Assembly (NCBI GenBank): GCA_015501075.1
Contig: JADNYJ010000628.1
Coordinates: 1-17,750 of the forward strand
Length of the DNA: 17,750 nt
Direction of reading: 5' to 3'
DNA from: Gymnopilus junonius
Lineage: Eukaryota; Basidiomycota; Agaricomycetes; Agaricales; Galerinaceae
The notes beneath the pieces were generated by a model that saw only the letters and a list, made by a program, of their open reading frames with translations, had not been told where the DNA came from and made no database searches. The translations under genes were made by a program, and so were the position numbers. Of this stretch, positions 1 to 10,032 are shown piece by piece. Each line of letters opens with the position of its first letter. Position 1 is the stretch's first letter.

Positions 1-3000
1 TTACCGGTAAAGTCGAGCCGTTTGGTTCGATGTCCGCCCTATCCGGTTTTGTGCTTAAAATTGTATAGTCTCAATTTCTTTCCATATATCTATACAATAT
101 TCCGGATGCTTTCCAGCATGAAAAGGAGCATATTAATTGATGGGTCCATCAATCGATAAGCTCTGTTTCAAGTTTCAAGGTCACAAATAGACTGAGAAGA
201 TCGCAAAGCTTACCATTTTCATGGGACTTTAAAGCTTCACCCCTTCAATTAGGTCTCTCGCAGCTCATAAGGTTATGTTGTCTTTGACTTCTTGTAGCGT
301 TAAAAACAAATCGCATGTTTGATTTACACGTCACATCGCGAACATCTATGAAGTTGAACGGAAGGCTCTGTCTTGAGAAACATGCCTTTGATTGCTTCCA
401 ACACACTAAATAAAAATACTCTTCACAATAAACTGACTCACGGCCCGCCACAGTCCTCCTTGAGTAGATTATGATCATGCATGTATCTCTGCATGATGAT
501 TGATGGCAGGCTCGTTCCAGGCATGTAGAATAACCGACAGACAGGGTGAACTTTCTGTGTGCACAACACGAACACAACAAGGAAGCGTGGTTAGCTTTCC
601 CTCGATGATTCTTATCTTAGAGTCCAGATAAGTCCGTTATGTCCAATAAATTATCAGACTTGGATCGAAAAAGCGATACAAAGAAGATCAGAAGCGCTTA
701 CTGGCGTGTTTTCTCCGTCCAGTACGACGGTGTCTGATTTCACAGGCTTGTGCCCGATTCATTTTTTCCAAACGTCTTCCAGCTTACATTTCTCATAACG
801 ACTTCTCACGGACAAGTCTCAATGACAGCCTGATGTCTTACTTTCATCTGGAATAAATTCGGGACAAGGTAAATAGGTAAAATGCCCACACTATGAATAT
901 GTGAGAATTCGTGTAGCCCAATTAAGTTGGCTTAGTGTATGTGAAATGAACATCCGAAGCCTAGGCTCAACATGTATACCTGATGATCCTTAGTCCTACC
1001 AGTGGATGGAGCCATAGCATATTTATCACGAGCTTTTGAAGATCGAGACGGTGACTAGGTGAAGCGATAAGGGTGGCCATCAACCTGACATGATTCCACA
1101 CATGTTAGAAAATCAATAAAAGCACTATGGGGTGAAAAATATATATACGATATTATCCTGTACTAAGGAACTGACAACGAGATCCGACGAAGAGGGCTCC
1201 TGGTAATGTCATTCAGCTTGATGCTGGCAGTTTCTTATACGTGGATACCGGTGATCTTTTTTAACGATAGACTGGAGTAACCGATCCTAAATGTTGTCTT
1301 CTTGCGCAGAACATACCTCTCTGATCTGCTACTATAACTGGTCTGTACTTCCCAAATTCTTTTGGTGGGGTACTTGATTACTGACCAAGGTATTGCTGAC
1401 ATTCGTACTAAATGTCAAAGCGAATTTTCTTCACCTATGGGGCAACTATGGGAACTTAAAATATCATTTATACGCGTCTTAGAGAGGATGGCATTTATTT
1501 AATGGTATCTCAAGCCCTTCGTACGTTTTTGTTTGCTCTCATTTGCTTTTGATCAATTTGTGTGGCGCAATTCCGAATTTGGTCACGACCACGGTGAACA
1601 TTTGATAGGCAGTTTACCATAGGCGAATTCCAGTTGCAAGAATCATGTAGCCAGTATTTGACAGCCTGAGGTGCTGAAGTCTCATTTAATTGTAGGTAGG
1701 ATGACCATCACGCTACTAGAAATTGTGTCCTATTACCTGATTGACATCCACTTTGCTGTTGTCCTTTCTATTTCCGTGAATTATGTACAGAGAGCAAGCC
1801 AAAATACAAGTAATTATCTTTTTCTTCAACACTGCACTATGCTTTACTAAGATTTTCGGAGGGCTCGCTGATTAAGGCGCGTTAAAATCTCTGATGAGTA
1901 AAAAATACTGGTTTTGATGGTGGGCGTATGTAGGGTTGGGTTGACATTGCTGACGCCGATGACTTCGCTTGCCAACTCTACACTGTTAAATGCAAACAGT
2001 GAAACCAGCTTATATTGCTTACGCTGATGATCTCTCCCAAACTCCGAACGCCCAACGTTCTCCATTCCATCATCCGCATTTTAGGCTTTAGAAATCAATT
2101 TATTCACATCTAGTACTAATAGTAGAGCAAATGCAACCTACATACCTTAGTTGGGAACAAAGTAAGTCTCTCTAGGATTTATACCCACGCCTACATACTG
2201 GTTTACTGTAGTCTCAATTTAATGCTCACTTCGCATAGGACATCTGGAGCCGCTTATTTCCATCCTCTTCGGCATTCCAACATCTCGGAGCCGCCATGGA
2301 TAACGGCCCCTTAATTCAATGCCAATTTCCCCACATTTCGTGGCTTCCATTAGTTTGTATTGCGTGATCCCGTTCAAGATGTTTACAACAACACAATCAA
2401 ATCAGTCATTCAAATATTTATCCCCGAGGCTCATTATCCAGGGCTTCTCCGTCTTGGCTCCAAGAATATAGGTGGGTAGGTGCCTTGCCAGGCGAAATGG
2501 CACAATGCTTTAGATGTCTATCCACGAGCAGATAGAAAGACCCAACCTAGAGTACATATGTTGAAATTGAGACTGACAGTGACAGGCAGTCTTCAGCCGC
2601 AGAATGACCTTTTGCAATCTCACGCATGTTATAGCATTCATTTATAAACTAACAGCGTTGCAGAGTTGTGCACCAATTAGTTGACCCATATACTGTTCCT
2701 TAACAGTATAGTCTAGGCGTATTTCCTTTTCAGCCACAAAGAAAAAAAGGCACCGATATCGAGATAACCAATGATAACCATACTTACGGCTCCGAGAGGG
2801 CAGGAGGCGGAATCATCTGTCGTCCCTCCGTTAATCCAACTGGAACTCCGTCTGCATGCATACTTGGCGGGCTCCGTTGAGGTCTGGACACTTAGCACAG
2901 ATTCTTTGCACGTTAAGTAAGCTTGGGACAGCAGGTCCAATGCACCAAGTATTTTGTTATTGTTAGAATCTACAAGTTGCGAAGCTACCCCTAGAACAGA

Positions 3001-4380
3001 CTATCATGAGTGAGCTGGATACCAGTCATCCGCTCGTAAAAAGTATGTAGATCTTGGCCTCCACCCTACTAGACACCAACCTCTTTCTACAGGTCTTTTG
3101 CGATCGTCGGCCTGAGTGCTCCTCTTTTTCCCAGATGTCTTTATTTTTCTGCGACTGAAATAGGAATAGTTCAGAAGGATTTATATATCTACCTATCGAT
3201 CCTAAAGCTACCGAACACTATCTTTCAGTGTTCAAGAGGCTATTCCATGCAATGAGTCGGCAACTCAGGTAGCAGTCGACGAAATAAGAAAAGCCTTGTT
3301 TTACTGCACCATGACTAACTTCTTTGTCCTAAGCCAGTAGGGTTATACTCACACGGTACTTCAGTAATATTCCATAGTAATATAAATGCATTCCATTTAT
3401 TTCGCAGACATGGCGCCCGCTCGCTCCTCGCGTGAAGCCGACAAGTATCCGTGCATCTGCCCATTTCGCAATCTTTTGGTAGATGAACCCTGTAAAATGG
3501 GAATATCTGACACTGACGGACTTCCAATAAAAACCCAGCCAACTAGGCCTCATATCATTGAGGGGTACTCCGGTCTTTAAACCGGTAAAGCCCATGTCCG
3601 TGCCTAGCTGTTGTCGTATTCGCGGCTTTTGGACGTCCGGGGCAATCGATTAACTGCTATTCATTAAGTTCATGTGCACGCAGTCATTACAAGTTCTATG
3701 TCACATTGCAGGATGCATTGCGTCTACGGAAACGCCGCCCCAATCTTAGTCCTGACAGCACTCCGACGTTTACAGGCTGATGCGAAAAATTAGGCTAAGG
3801 AGACCGAAGGAGAAAGGCCAAGGTGGCTTTTGCATTATTTTCTCATGAGCTGGGTTTTTTGAGCCTTAGCGGTGAAGCTTATCAAAAATTATCTCCTTCT
3901 GCTCTCGGCGCGCGTCATCACTCTGGATTGTGTGATTGATATCGTCGTATAGCCTTGGTGTTATGTAGTGATACATCTAGGTCCGTTGACCTCCTGAGTT
4001 CTGTGGCGATGTGCTACGTTAGATGATATTCAATACTAAGTCCTAAGCTGAAGGGTAAAAGCATGTTATAATACCATAGCAATGATAAAGTGGCGAGTTC
4101 ACACATGGATCTCTTGGCTTTATTGAATGTCACAACACATTGCATACTCACTGCCTAGTAGTTTACACACCAAACTTCTGGCAACCACTTCAAGTGGAGT
4201 GGGCGTTGAGTGGATCCCTCTTTGCACCAATTGTTTAAAACATTCCTTGGATATCGTGGAATCCAATGAGACTGGTGTCCAAACAATGTAACAACGGAGG
4301 CTTGATGTGGCAAAGCATATGCACTTGTCCATTCCATGACCATTTTAGCATTATCATCCTTCCCGCATTTCAGAAAATGG
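1..4380. other. Gene-poor left flank, no supported gene
   Basis: No frame here reads like a conserved protein, and no open frame exceeds about 110 codons. Many apparent frames depend on non-ATG starts. GT...AG pairs occur, but none joins frames into a recognisable product. A short GC-richer patch near 3405-3610 is open on both strands and is preceded by an acceptor-like pyrimidine run ending in GCAG, but I recognise nothing in it. I saw no long terminal repeats, transposase motifs or long tandem arrays. Old, decayed repeat DNA is possible; a repeat-library search would be needed to show it. Confidence 0.5.
2689..2710. repeat. Perfect 9-bp inverted repeat with 4-nt loop
   Basis: TATACTGTT is followed by CCTT and then AACAGTATA, giving a perfect 9-bp stem with a four-base loop. 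It lies in gene-poor DNA with no flanking gene, so no role can be assigned. One such hairpin in a window this size could arise by chance. Confidence 0.6.
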
Positions 4381-5905
4381 CGAACTACCCGACCGTCGAT
4401 CGCAGATGGCGCGTCGCAGATGCTCGCCGGCTACTATCTCGAAACGGATGGAACGACATAAATAGCACTTGCATGCACACTCCGCTGTATGTAACAGTCA
4501 ATGCACCGGATCAGCGATTGCCGCAAGTCGGAGGCAAGCCAGCGGACATGTGATATAGACATGCAATTCCACGATGGTCGCTGGAATTTCGGTGCCAACA
4601 GAAAATGTGCTGCAGCGATGAAGAAGCTAGACAACGCGCGCAGAGTGCCAGGGAAAGATTACAGTAATTATAGCACCAGTCGCTCTTTACGGCGCAAGAA
4701 TGACCAAGAGAAGGTGAATTCACCTTCCCCAAACGGGCCTAGCGGCTTTGACATGAGAAGCACATCCTACTTCGCAACATGGACTGAGTGAGGATAAAAA
4801 AGGCAAGTAGAAGCACTCCGTGAAAACAGGAAGCCCAATGGAGTCCTGTCGCAGCTGGTGTGAAAGCGATTCCACTACTGGACGTTGAAACAGTAAAGAT
4901 GATGACGCCGTTTCAAACATATCAGGCAGACAAACGAAACCTTGGAAAGACAGAAACTGAAAGGCGATCAATTAAACCCTGGACGGTGTTGTTGGATACG
5001 GTTAACCGGTAATTGAAAACCGTACGAAATAACAAGAGAGAAAAGGTGCATTGAGAAAGATCGGCGAAATGTCATCAGTCACAGAACTACATTTCTCCAT
5101 ATTGGTTCAAATGTGGGACGCCAAAAATCAATAGTAGCCACCACTGTACAGCGGTGTTTAAAGTGGTCCCACTGCATATAAGAAAACGTTAGGTGCAGAC
5201 ATTTTGTGCGAAACACGCTCTTCGTCAGGTGATGACAAGGACATGAGATGAGGAATTGGCCGGCAGGAAGTAGATTGGGTTCAGTCGTGACCAGGGTGAA
5301 TAGACGGCGTGGTATAGACTGTAAGATATTAACGAACCAAAAGAATAGAAACGTCCGGTGTAATAGGGTTATCCTGCCGCGCCCTCAGATGACCATCAGC
5401 TGAGGTGGGAAAGCTGAGCCGCAACGGGTTGACATTGAATGAGAGCTGAAACGCCATCCGGGAGATAGGGAGGTCATCGTGAACTCGTTCCAGAGTCAAG
5501 CATTTATTCGTGGCCTTGATTGAGCATGCCAAGTCGCTCGTGATGATGACCCAAGATTAAGACGGCCTACGGGCCTATCTGGGAGAGTCTAATAAGCTAC
5601 ACCATTAAAAGCAGCTAAGGTCACTGGACGGGAGCAAGGGGACGTACGTACGTACAGAAGCGACTTCGTGGCCATCCGCTGTTCTTCGTGCCGAGTGACC
5701 ATCGAGATTTCTCCTCTTCCCGGATACTTAGTAGTACCCTTGTAAATTGCCGTGAGCTGAAGACGAGCGTGTTTCTGTCAAGAAAAGTAGCACTTGGAAT
5801 GTCATACAAGTGATGCAGTATATAGTTCTCAAAAGTCTGGATGTTGACCGACGACCGTGAAATATGAAATAATCCCAGACTGGAACCAAGACCGAACATT
5901 GAAAA
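4381..5905. other. Gene-poor DNA upstream of MKT1, purine-rich on + strand
   Basis: Positions 4381-4790 are somewhat richer in GC, with two overlapping + frames of about 95 codons whose products I do not recognise. From about 4790 to 5340 the + strand is clearly A/G-rich, so the - strand is pyrimidine-rich. A - strand ATG frame (5899 down to 5621, 92 codons) starts head-to-head with MKT1, 143 bases from its start codon; its product is unfamiliar. The proximal part probably contains the MKT1 promoter, but I see no convincing TATA box. Confidence 0.4.
5642..5655. repeat. ACGT tetranucleotide microsatellite (3.5 units)
   Basis: Three and a half copies of ACGT lie in tandem. The unit is its own reverse complement, so the tract is self-complementary. 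It sits about 390 bases upstream of the MKT1 start. No function is implied. Confidence 0.7.
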
Positions 5906-6042
5906 ATGCAGAGCTGTGTTGAGCGGGATGTTGATCGTTACGTAAGCAAGGCCGTGTACATGCTGGCTTCTCTAGCCGTCGTTGTTGGAAACGACCATCA
6001 ACACCTCAGGCTCAACGCCCACCGCGGCCACGACGATATCCA
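5906..6042 (+). promoter_or_regulatory. MKT1 5' leader or proximal promoter with an upstream ATG
   Basis: This stretch immediately precedes the MKT1 start. An ATG at 5906 has A at -3, a better context than the MKT1 ATG itself. Its frame differs from that of exon 1 but equals the frame of exon 2. If intron 1 is spliced, the upstream frame overlaps the MKT1 start and ends in exon 2, which would lower translation. If intron 1 is retained, the frame runs without a stop into the XPG domain and gives an 86-residue alternative N terminus. Whether transcripts reach 5906 cannot be told from sequence; initiation downstream of it is the simpler reading. Confidence 0.35.
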
Positions 6043-9000
6043 ATGCCTATCAAACATCTTGAAAGTGAGTTACATAGATGCCTGTGGTGCTCTACATCTT
6101 GGAGTTTGGAACAGCGAGCTAACGACTACCTTTTTTCCGCTCTGTCCGCGATTTTTTTTTGCAGACTACCTTTTCGAACGAAAGCACATTCAAACTCTTC
6201 CTCTTTCTGTATTATCCGACTCGCGCCTTGGAATCGATGCTTCGTACTATCTTCAGCAGTTGACAGACAACCCGCCATCTCGTGAGCCGTTGTTGGCTGC
6301 CACGGGCGGGCTCCCCTTGGCTCTCACACAAAGAATTGAGTCTGACTTGCGTGCACTCGAAAAACTTCGTATCAAACCCGTATTCGTCTTCCCAGGATTA
6401 CTTCCGACCAGACGCTGGAAGCAGCAGCTTCATCAGGAAGCCATTGAGGCATGCAGAGATCGACGCGACGCGTGGACCAAGTATGAGCAAGGACAGGAAG
6501 AAGCAGCCACCAAGTTGTTCGAAGGTCGGAGCAGTTTCGCTCAGTGGGATCTATGGAGAATGGTGTTGCGAATCTTCAGACATAGGAACGTGGAATTCCT
6601 CATCGCACCATATGTTGCTTGGGCGCAGGTACGCATGCGGTTCTTCTCACGAATATGTTCTTGCACCTGTTTCAATCCTTATACATCGTGCTTTGTTTAT
6701 TCAAATACTGACGCATTTTCATTCTTCGCTACAGTTAATATACCTTCAGCGTCACCACAAGGCATATATTCATGCGGTATTCGGGCCAACCGATACCCTT
6801 CTCTACCCGGGCGTCGACAAGCTGATCACAGCACTTGATTTAAGTTCTCCGAACCCTACTTTCCAATATACTTCGAAGCGGAATTTTTTGCAAGACATCG
6901 GCGTAACGGATGATCAATTTTTGGATATCGGCATCCTGGTCGGATTTGAACATTCTCCTCCTTTCCCTCCGACCGTGCACGAGCAAGCATTGAAAGCAAC
7001 CGTGGACATGGTTAAGTACTACAAGTCGGGTCACGCAGCAGTCTCAGCTTTCTCCGACCATCCCGCGGTCAAGGCACTTGGGTACGCTGATCATTACGCA
7101 CGCACACGGTCGATGGTTAGATACTCCCTCATTCTTTCATCCGAAGGTACTGTTTTGCCGCTGCCGCTCGCCATCACAACCCCCGCAGGACATGGTCCTC
7201 AAAACCATCACGCCCACCATCCCACGGCTGCTGATATCCCACAGGACCTTCACGAGATATTTACGAACCGGTTACCTGATGAGATTTACTACTATCTTTC
7301 ACGGGGGCTGCTGGGCCCTCAGGCCCTCGTCTGGCTTACCAGCGGACAAATCGTGGAGAACCCACCATTGGATAACGGCGAAACCACTGAATATAAACGC
7401 TTCGTGAAGGAGGTTATCACGGATGGTCAGACCGGTCCGAGGGCGACCGCATTGGCACTCATTAGTAGCGTCTGCCATAACTTTTGGGCCAACAAGAAAG
7501 TCCAAGGTGCCTTCTGGTTCGACCAACCAAATTCGCACGGCCAGAAGGCCGTTCTTCACAATTCGCTCCAAACAGCTCAATTAGCCGAACGCGTCACAGG
7601 TTGGAATGTCAACTATGCCATTGTAGAAGAAGAATTGAGGAGGCAAAACGTAAGCATCCGACTTTTTCTGCCATGTTAATTCCGTCTTGTTGATGAGAAA
7701 ACGGGTCCTCCTGTGGAATGTCATTTTGGTTTTCCATTTTCTAATATTCCGCTTCGGAATTATGATTCCTAGTCAGCTACGATTGACTTTGCATTGTGTC
7801 TGGGCGCGACTTCTATAGACCGTCTGGCAGCTCGCACGAAAGTCAAGAGTAACGCAAATGCACCGCTCGAGAAAAAAGACGAGGTTGTAGCCAACGTGAT
7901 TTGGCGTTTCCTTGAACTGCGAGGGTAAGTCGTCTTATTTTAGCCTTACTTTTTTTTCCTCTCGCGTGGTCGGTTGTCTTTTTCGGTGATGCAGTCAGCG
8001 GACTTGGCATCACACTCTGTTGTGTGTACGCACTTCAGAGTTCCGATTAACGGACAATGTAACGGTTATCGCTATCGTCATGGACCTACTCTTCTTTGTT
8101 ACTTGCCAGCTATTCTGTTACCTGCGCTTGTCACACAATCACTCACGTCACATGTATGATATGTAGATTCCTCCTCAACTCACACACACACGCGCCGTTG
8201 GCGCGGGCCATGTACAATGCCATTAAGCTTGGAAGGGTGAACGACAAATTCCAAGACCCCCTTTATTTGTTCCTGGAACTGGTCAGGGCAGGGGTAATGC
8301 ACGGTCACCTCTGGTCTGGACGGGCCTTCAGCGGTGGTCCCAGCTTTGGTTCCGGTATGTATCTCGCTGCTTATTTTGGTCTCATTTCTTCTTGCGTGTG
8401 GGGGAATTCAGAGCCCTTTGAAATCGGAGTGATGGATGGTCCAGCAAGGCCATCGTGATGACAGCCTGGGATAAAATTCTCTCACGATCATTGATTGTGA
8501 TGCTCATTTGTTCCGTTTCGTCCGTCGAGCCAAGCTCATTGTCTTTTTCATGCACCATTTTTTCTTTTTTCGACGCCACCAGATGATGAAAAATCAAGCA
8601 TGCTCCTCGTCATGAGGGTTCTTAGCATCGTCCCACTGAATTTCAAGGTTCGTTTTTTTCTTTCTAGCTCCTTTTCTTAATTTACCTTGTGAGACCCGTT
8701 TATTGTTGGTTGATGACGTGAGGTTGATGGTCTCACACTGGACATCTTTTTCTTCCTCTCAACGCGGGTCGCTAATTTTAATTTTTTCCTTCTGTACAGC
8801 CGCAGCCATGGTCGGCGCCGCTTTCCCGAGAGTTGCTCGTGTTTAACTCATTCGTGCGGTCACTCACGCGGGCCTTGCGCACCTTGCTGGAAGTGACTTC
8901 TCTGAATATGCTGCTTCGGAACGATGCGCGTCGAGCGCGTGATGATCTGCTGGACATTACTCTTTCTTTACCTTTCCAAACTGAGGTGAACACAGGCTTT

Positions 9001-9400
9001 GGTGTGCTTGCCAAGGTTTACTTGGATGCTTTGACGCATATTAATAACGGAACGCGCGTGCTGGATGCCAACGCCCCGGGTGTCAGTGTAGCGAAAGAAA
9101 TGGCGCTTGACTTGTGCGAGGAGACATTCCCGGGCGTGAAGAACCCGAAAGCGGAGGTGGAAAGAGGCTTCAGATTTTGGGACGTGGTAAGTTTGGTGTT
9201 TTGTCGGACATTTCTCTGTCCTTTCTCGTGGGATGACCAACAGGCTAATGAACTATTTTTTCATCTTTCTTCATTCACGTTTTTCTTAATTTTAGGCGCT
9301 TGCTGCAATGAGACAGCTTCATTCGGAAGGGGCCGTTCTCCGGGAGTTGAATGACCAGTTTGAAGCTGCTGAGGCTTGGCTCGCTCCGATGCGACCGTGA
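6043..9400 (+). CDS. MKT1: Mkt1-type post-transcriptional regulator (XPG/PIN-like protein), 8 exons
   Basis: Exons: 6043-6064, 6165-6628, 6735-7649, 7773-7924, 8167-8354, 8583-8647, 8800-9186 and 9296-9400. All phases agree and give 765 residues, close to the family's usual 750-830. Introns begin GTGAGT, GTACGC, GTAAGC, GTAAGT, GTATGT, GTTCGT, GTAAGT and end in YAG; CTAAC, CTGAC or CTAAT branch sites are visible in introns 1, 2, 3, 6 and 7. The start is fixed because MPIKHLE from exon 1 joins NYLFERKHIQTLPLS, the canonical Mkt1 opening. Domains: XPG-N at about 1-100 (GIDASYYL, Asp32), XPG-I-like at about 145-220 (VAWAQ 158-162, Asp182), Mkt1_N around LPDEIYYYLSRGLLGPQ (about 342-358), and Mkt1_C at about 480-765, ending in the typical WLAPMRP. 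Most acidic residues of the FEN1 XPG-I site are replaced, so I infer no nuclease activity. Yeast Mkt1 binds Pbp1 and controls translation or stability of specific mRNAs such as HO; the name comes from maintenance of the M2 killer dsRNA. Identity is near certain; exon 1 and the acceptors of exons 4-6 rest on homology and splice signals only. Confidence 0.96.
7925..8166 (+). other. MKT1 intron 4, unusually long (242 nt)
   Basis: The intron opens with the consensus donor GTAAGT and ends in TGTAG. Joining its ends gives an uninterrupted RFLELRG-FLLNSHTHAP reading, so no coding exon appears to be missing. It holds several internal AG acceptor-like sites, for example after GATGCAG near 7995, and a CA-rich stretch just after the true acceptor. 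Intron 5 (8355-8582, 228 nt) is similarly long. Alternative acceptor use is possible but not shown. Confidence 0.8.
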
Positions 9401-9829
9401 ATGTTCCCGAAAGGGATAAAATTCAAATTTGTGTGTATTGGATCAATTACGAGCTGGAGACGATGGGAGGGGAAGTATTGCGGGGTGATTAGTCGCATGA
9501 GGGCTGGTAAGGAGATGTCGGGTTGGCTAGGAGTTGTGGATCGTGATATTGGATGGCTTGGGGAAACTTTTCGTGATGTTTGGTTGTGTGATGGTCTGCT
9601 GTTGTTCATCCATTCGTCGTTCTTTTCTTCTCGCTTTTTCCTCTCGACGACGCAATGTATGGTGATTACTGGTTGTGGTAACATGGAAAAATGCAAACCG
9701 ATATTCGGAGGCTTGGCGAGTGACCATGGACTTAAGGAGAAGTGGAGGCACGTATGGGAAAAGTGGTTGCCTGGAAAGTGACGAGCTATGCTTAGACCGT
9801 CGACTAGACCGGAACTCAAGGGTCACAGT
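9401..9829 (+). other. Probable MKT1 3' UTR, with a frame continuing in phase past the stop
   Basis: The stop TGA (9398-9400) is followed at once by an ATG in the same frame. That frame stays open for 126 codons to 9781. The stretch is rich in G and T, which lowers stop frequency, and the - strand is also open over much of it. Family members end at WLAPMRP, so this is most simply 3' UTR, with an A-rich polyadenylation-like motif near 9415. I do not annotate it as a second gene. A read-through extension is possible but the context (TGA followed by A) is not the classic leaky one. Confidence 0.55.
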
Positions 9830-10032
9830 CTGGGATTGGGAAGAACGATAAGCAGATCTCGATTCACGTGCTTGCTTCGTAGTCTTTGCCGCATTGGGCC
9901 AGAAGCCCTGTGAGAAAAGCTATTTGGGGTGAGATCTGATCGACTAGATGATCGAGATCCCTCCATTTCTTTGTTTCTCTCGCTCTTTGTGGACCCCATA
10001 GCAGAGCCCTGCCGGACTACAAAAAGTCAACC
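9830..10032 (+). promoter_or_regulatory. Likely core promoter and 5' leader of the downstream acidic-protein gene
   Basis: A pyrimidine-rich run at about 9957-9988 precedes the ATG at 10033 by 45-75 bases. Fungal genes often start transcription at or just downstream of such CT tracts. The start codon context is favourable (CAACCATGTC, A at -3 in the C/A-rich leader). No clear TATA box or known factor site was identified. Confidence 0.4.

Noticed and set aside
24..40. GGTTCGA-like sequence resembling a tRNA B box
   Set aside because: The spacing to the CC is wrong and no A box or cloverleaf can be formed around it.
3386..3595. GC-richer patch open on both strands with an acceptor-like GCAG before ATGGCGCCC
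   Set aside because: No matching donor or partner exon was found and the product resembles nothing known; too short to support.
4290..4304. 15-base exact match (AACAACGGAGGCTTG) with 14067-14081
   Set aside because: A match this long is only mildly unexpected in a window of this size and the flanks do not match, so it is not evidence of a repeat family.
6282..7679. A single long + frame spanning MKT1 exon 3 and reaching back across intron 2 into exon 2
   Set aside because: Only 6735-7649 of it is coding; upstream it is the wrong frame of exon 2, and the end runs into intron 3. Splicing gives the family sequence instead.
9319..9826. Minus-strand frames of 166 and 99 codons over the MKT1 3' end
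   Set aside because: The longer one needs a TTG start, overlaps the real last exon, and both owe their length to composition; no recognisable protein.
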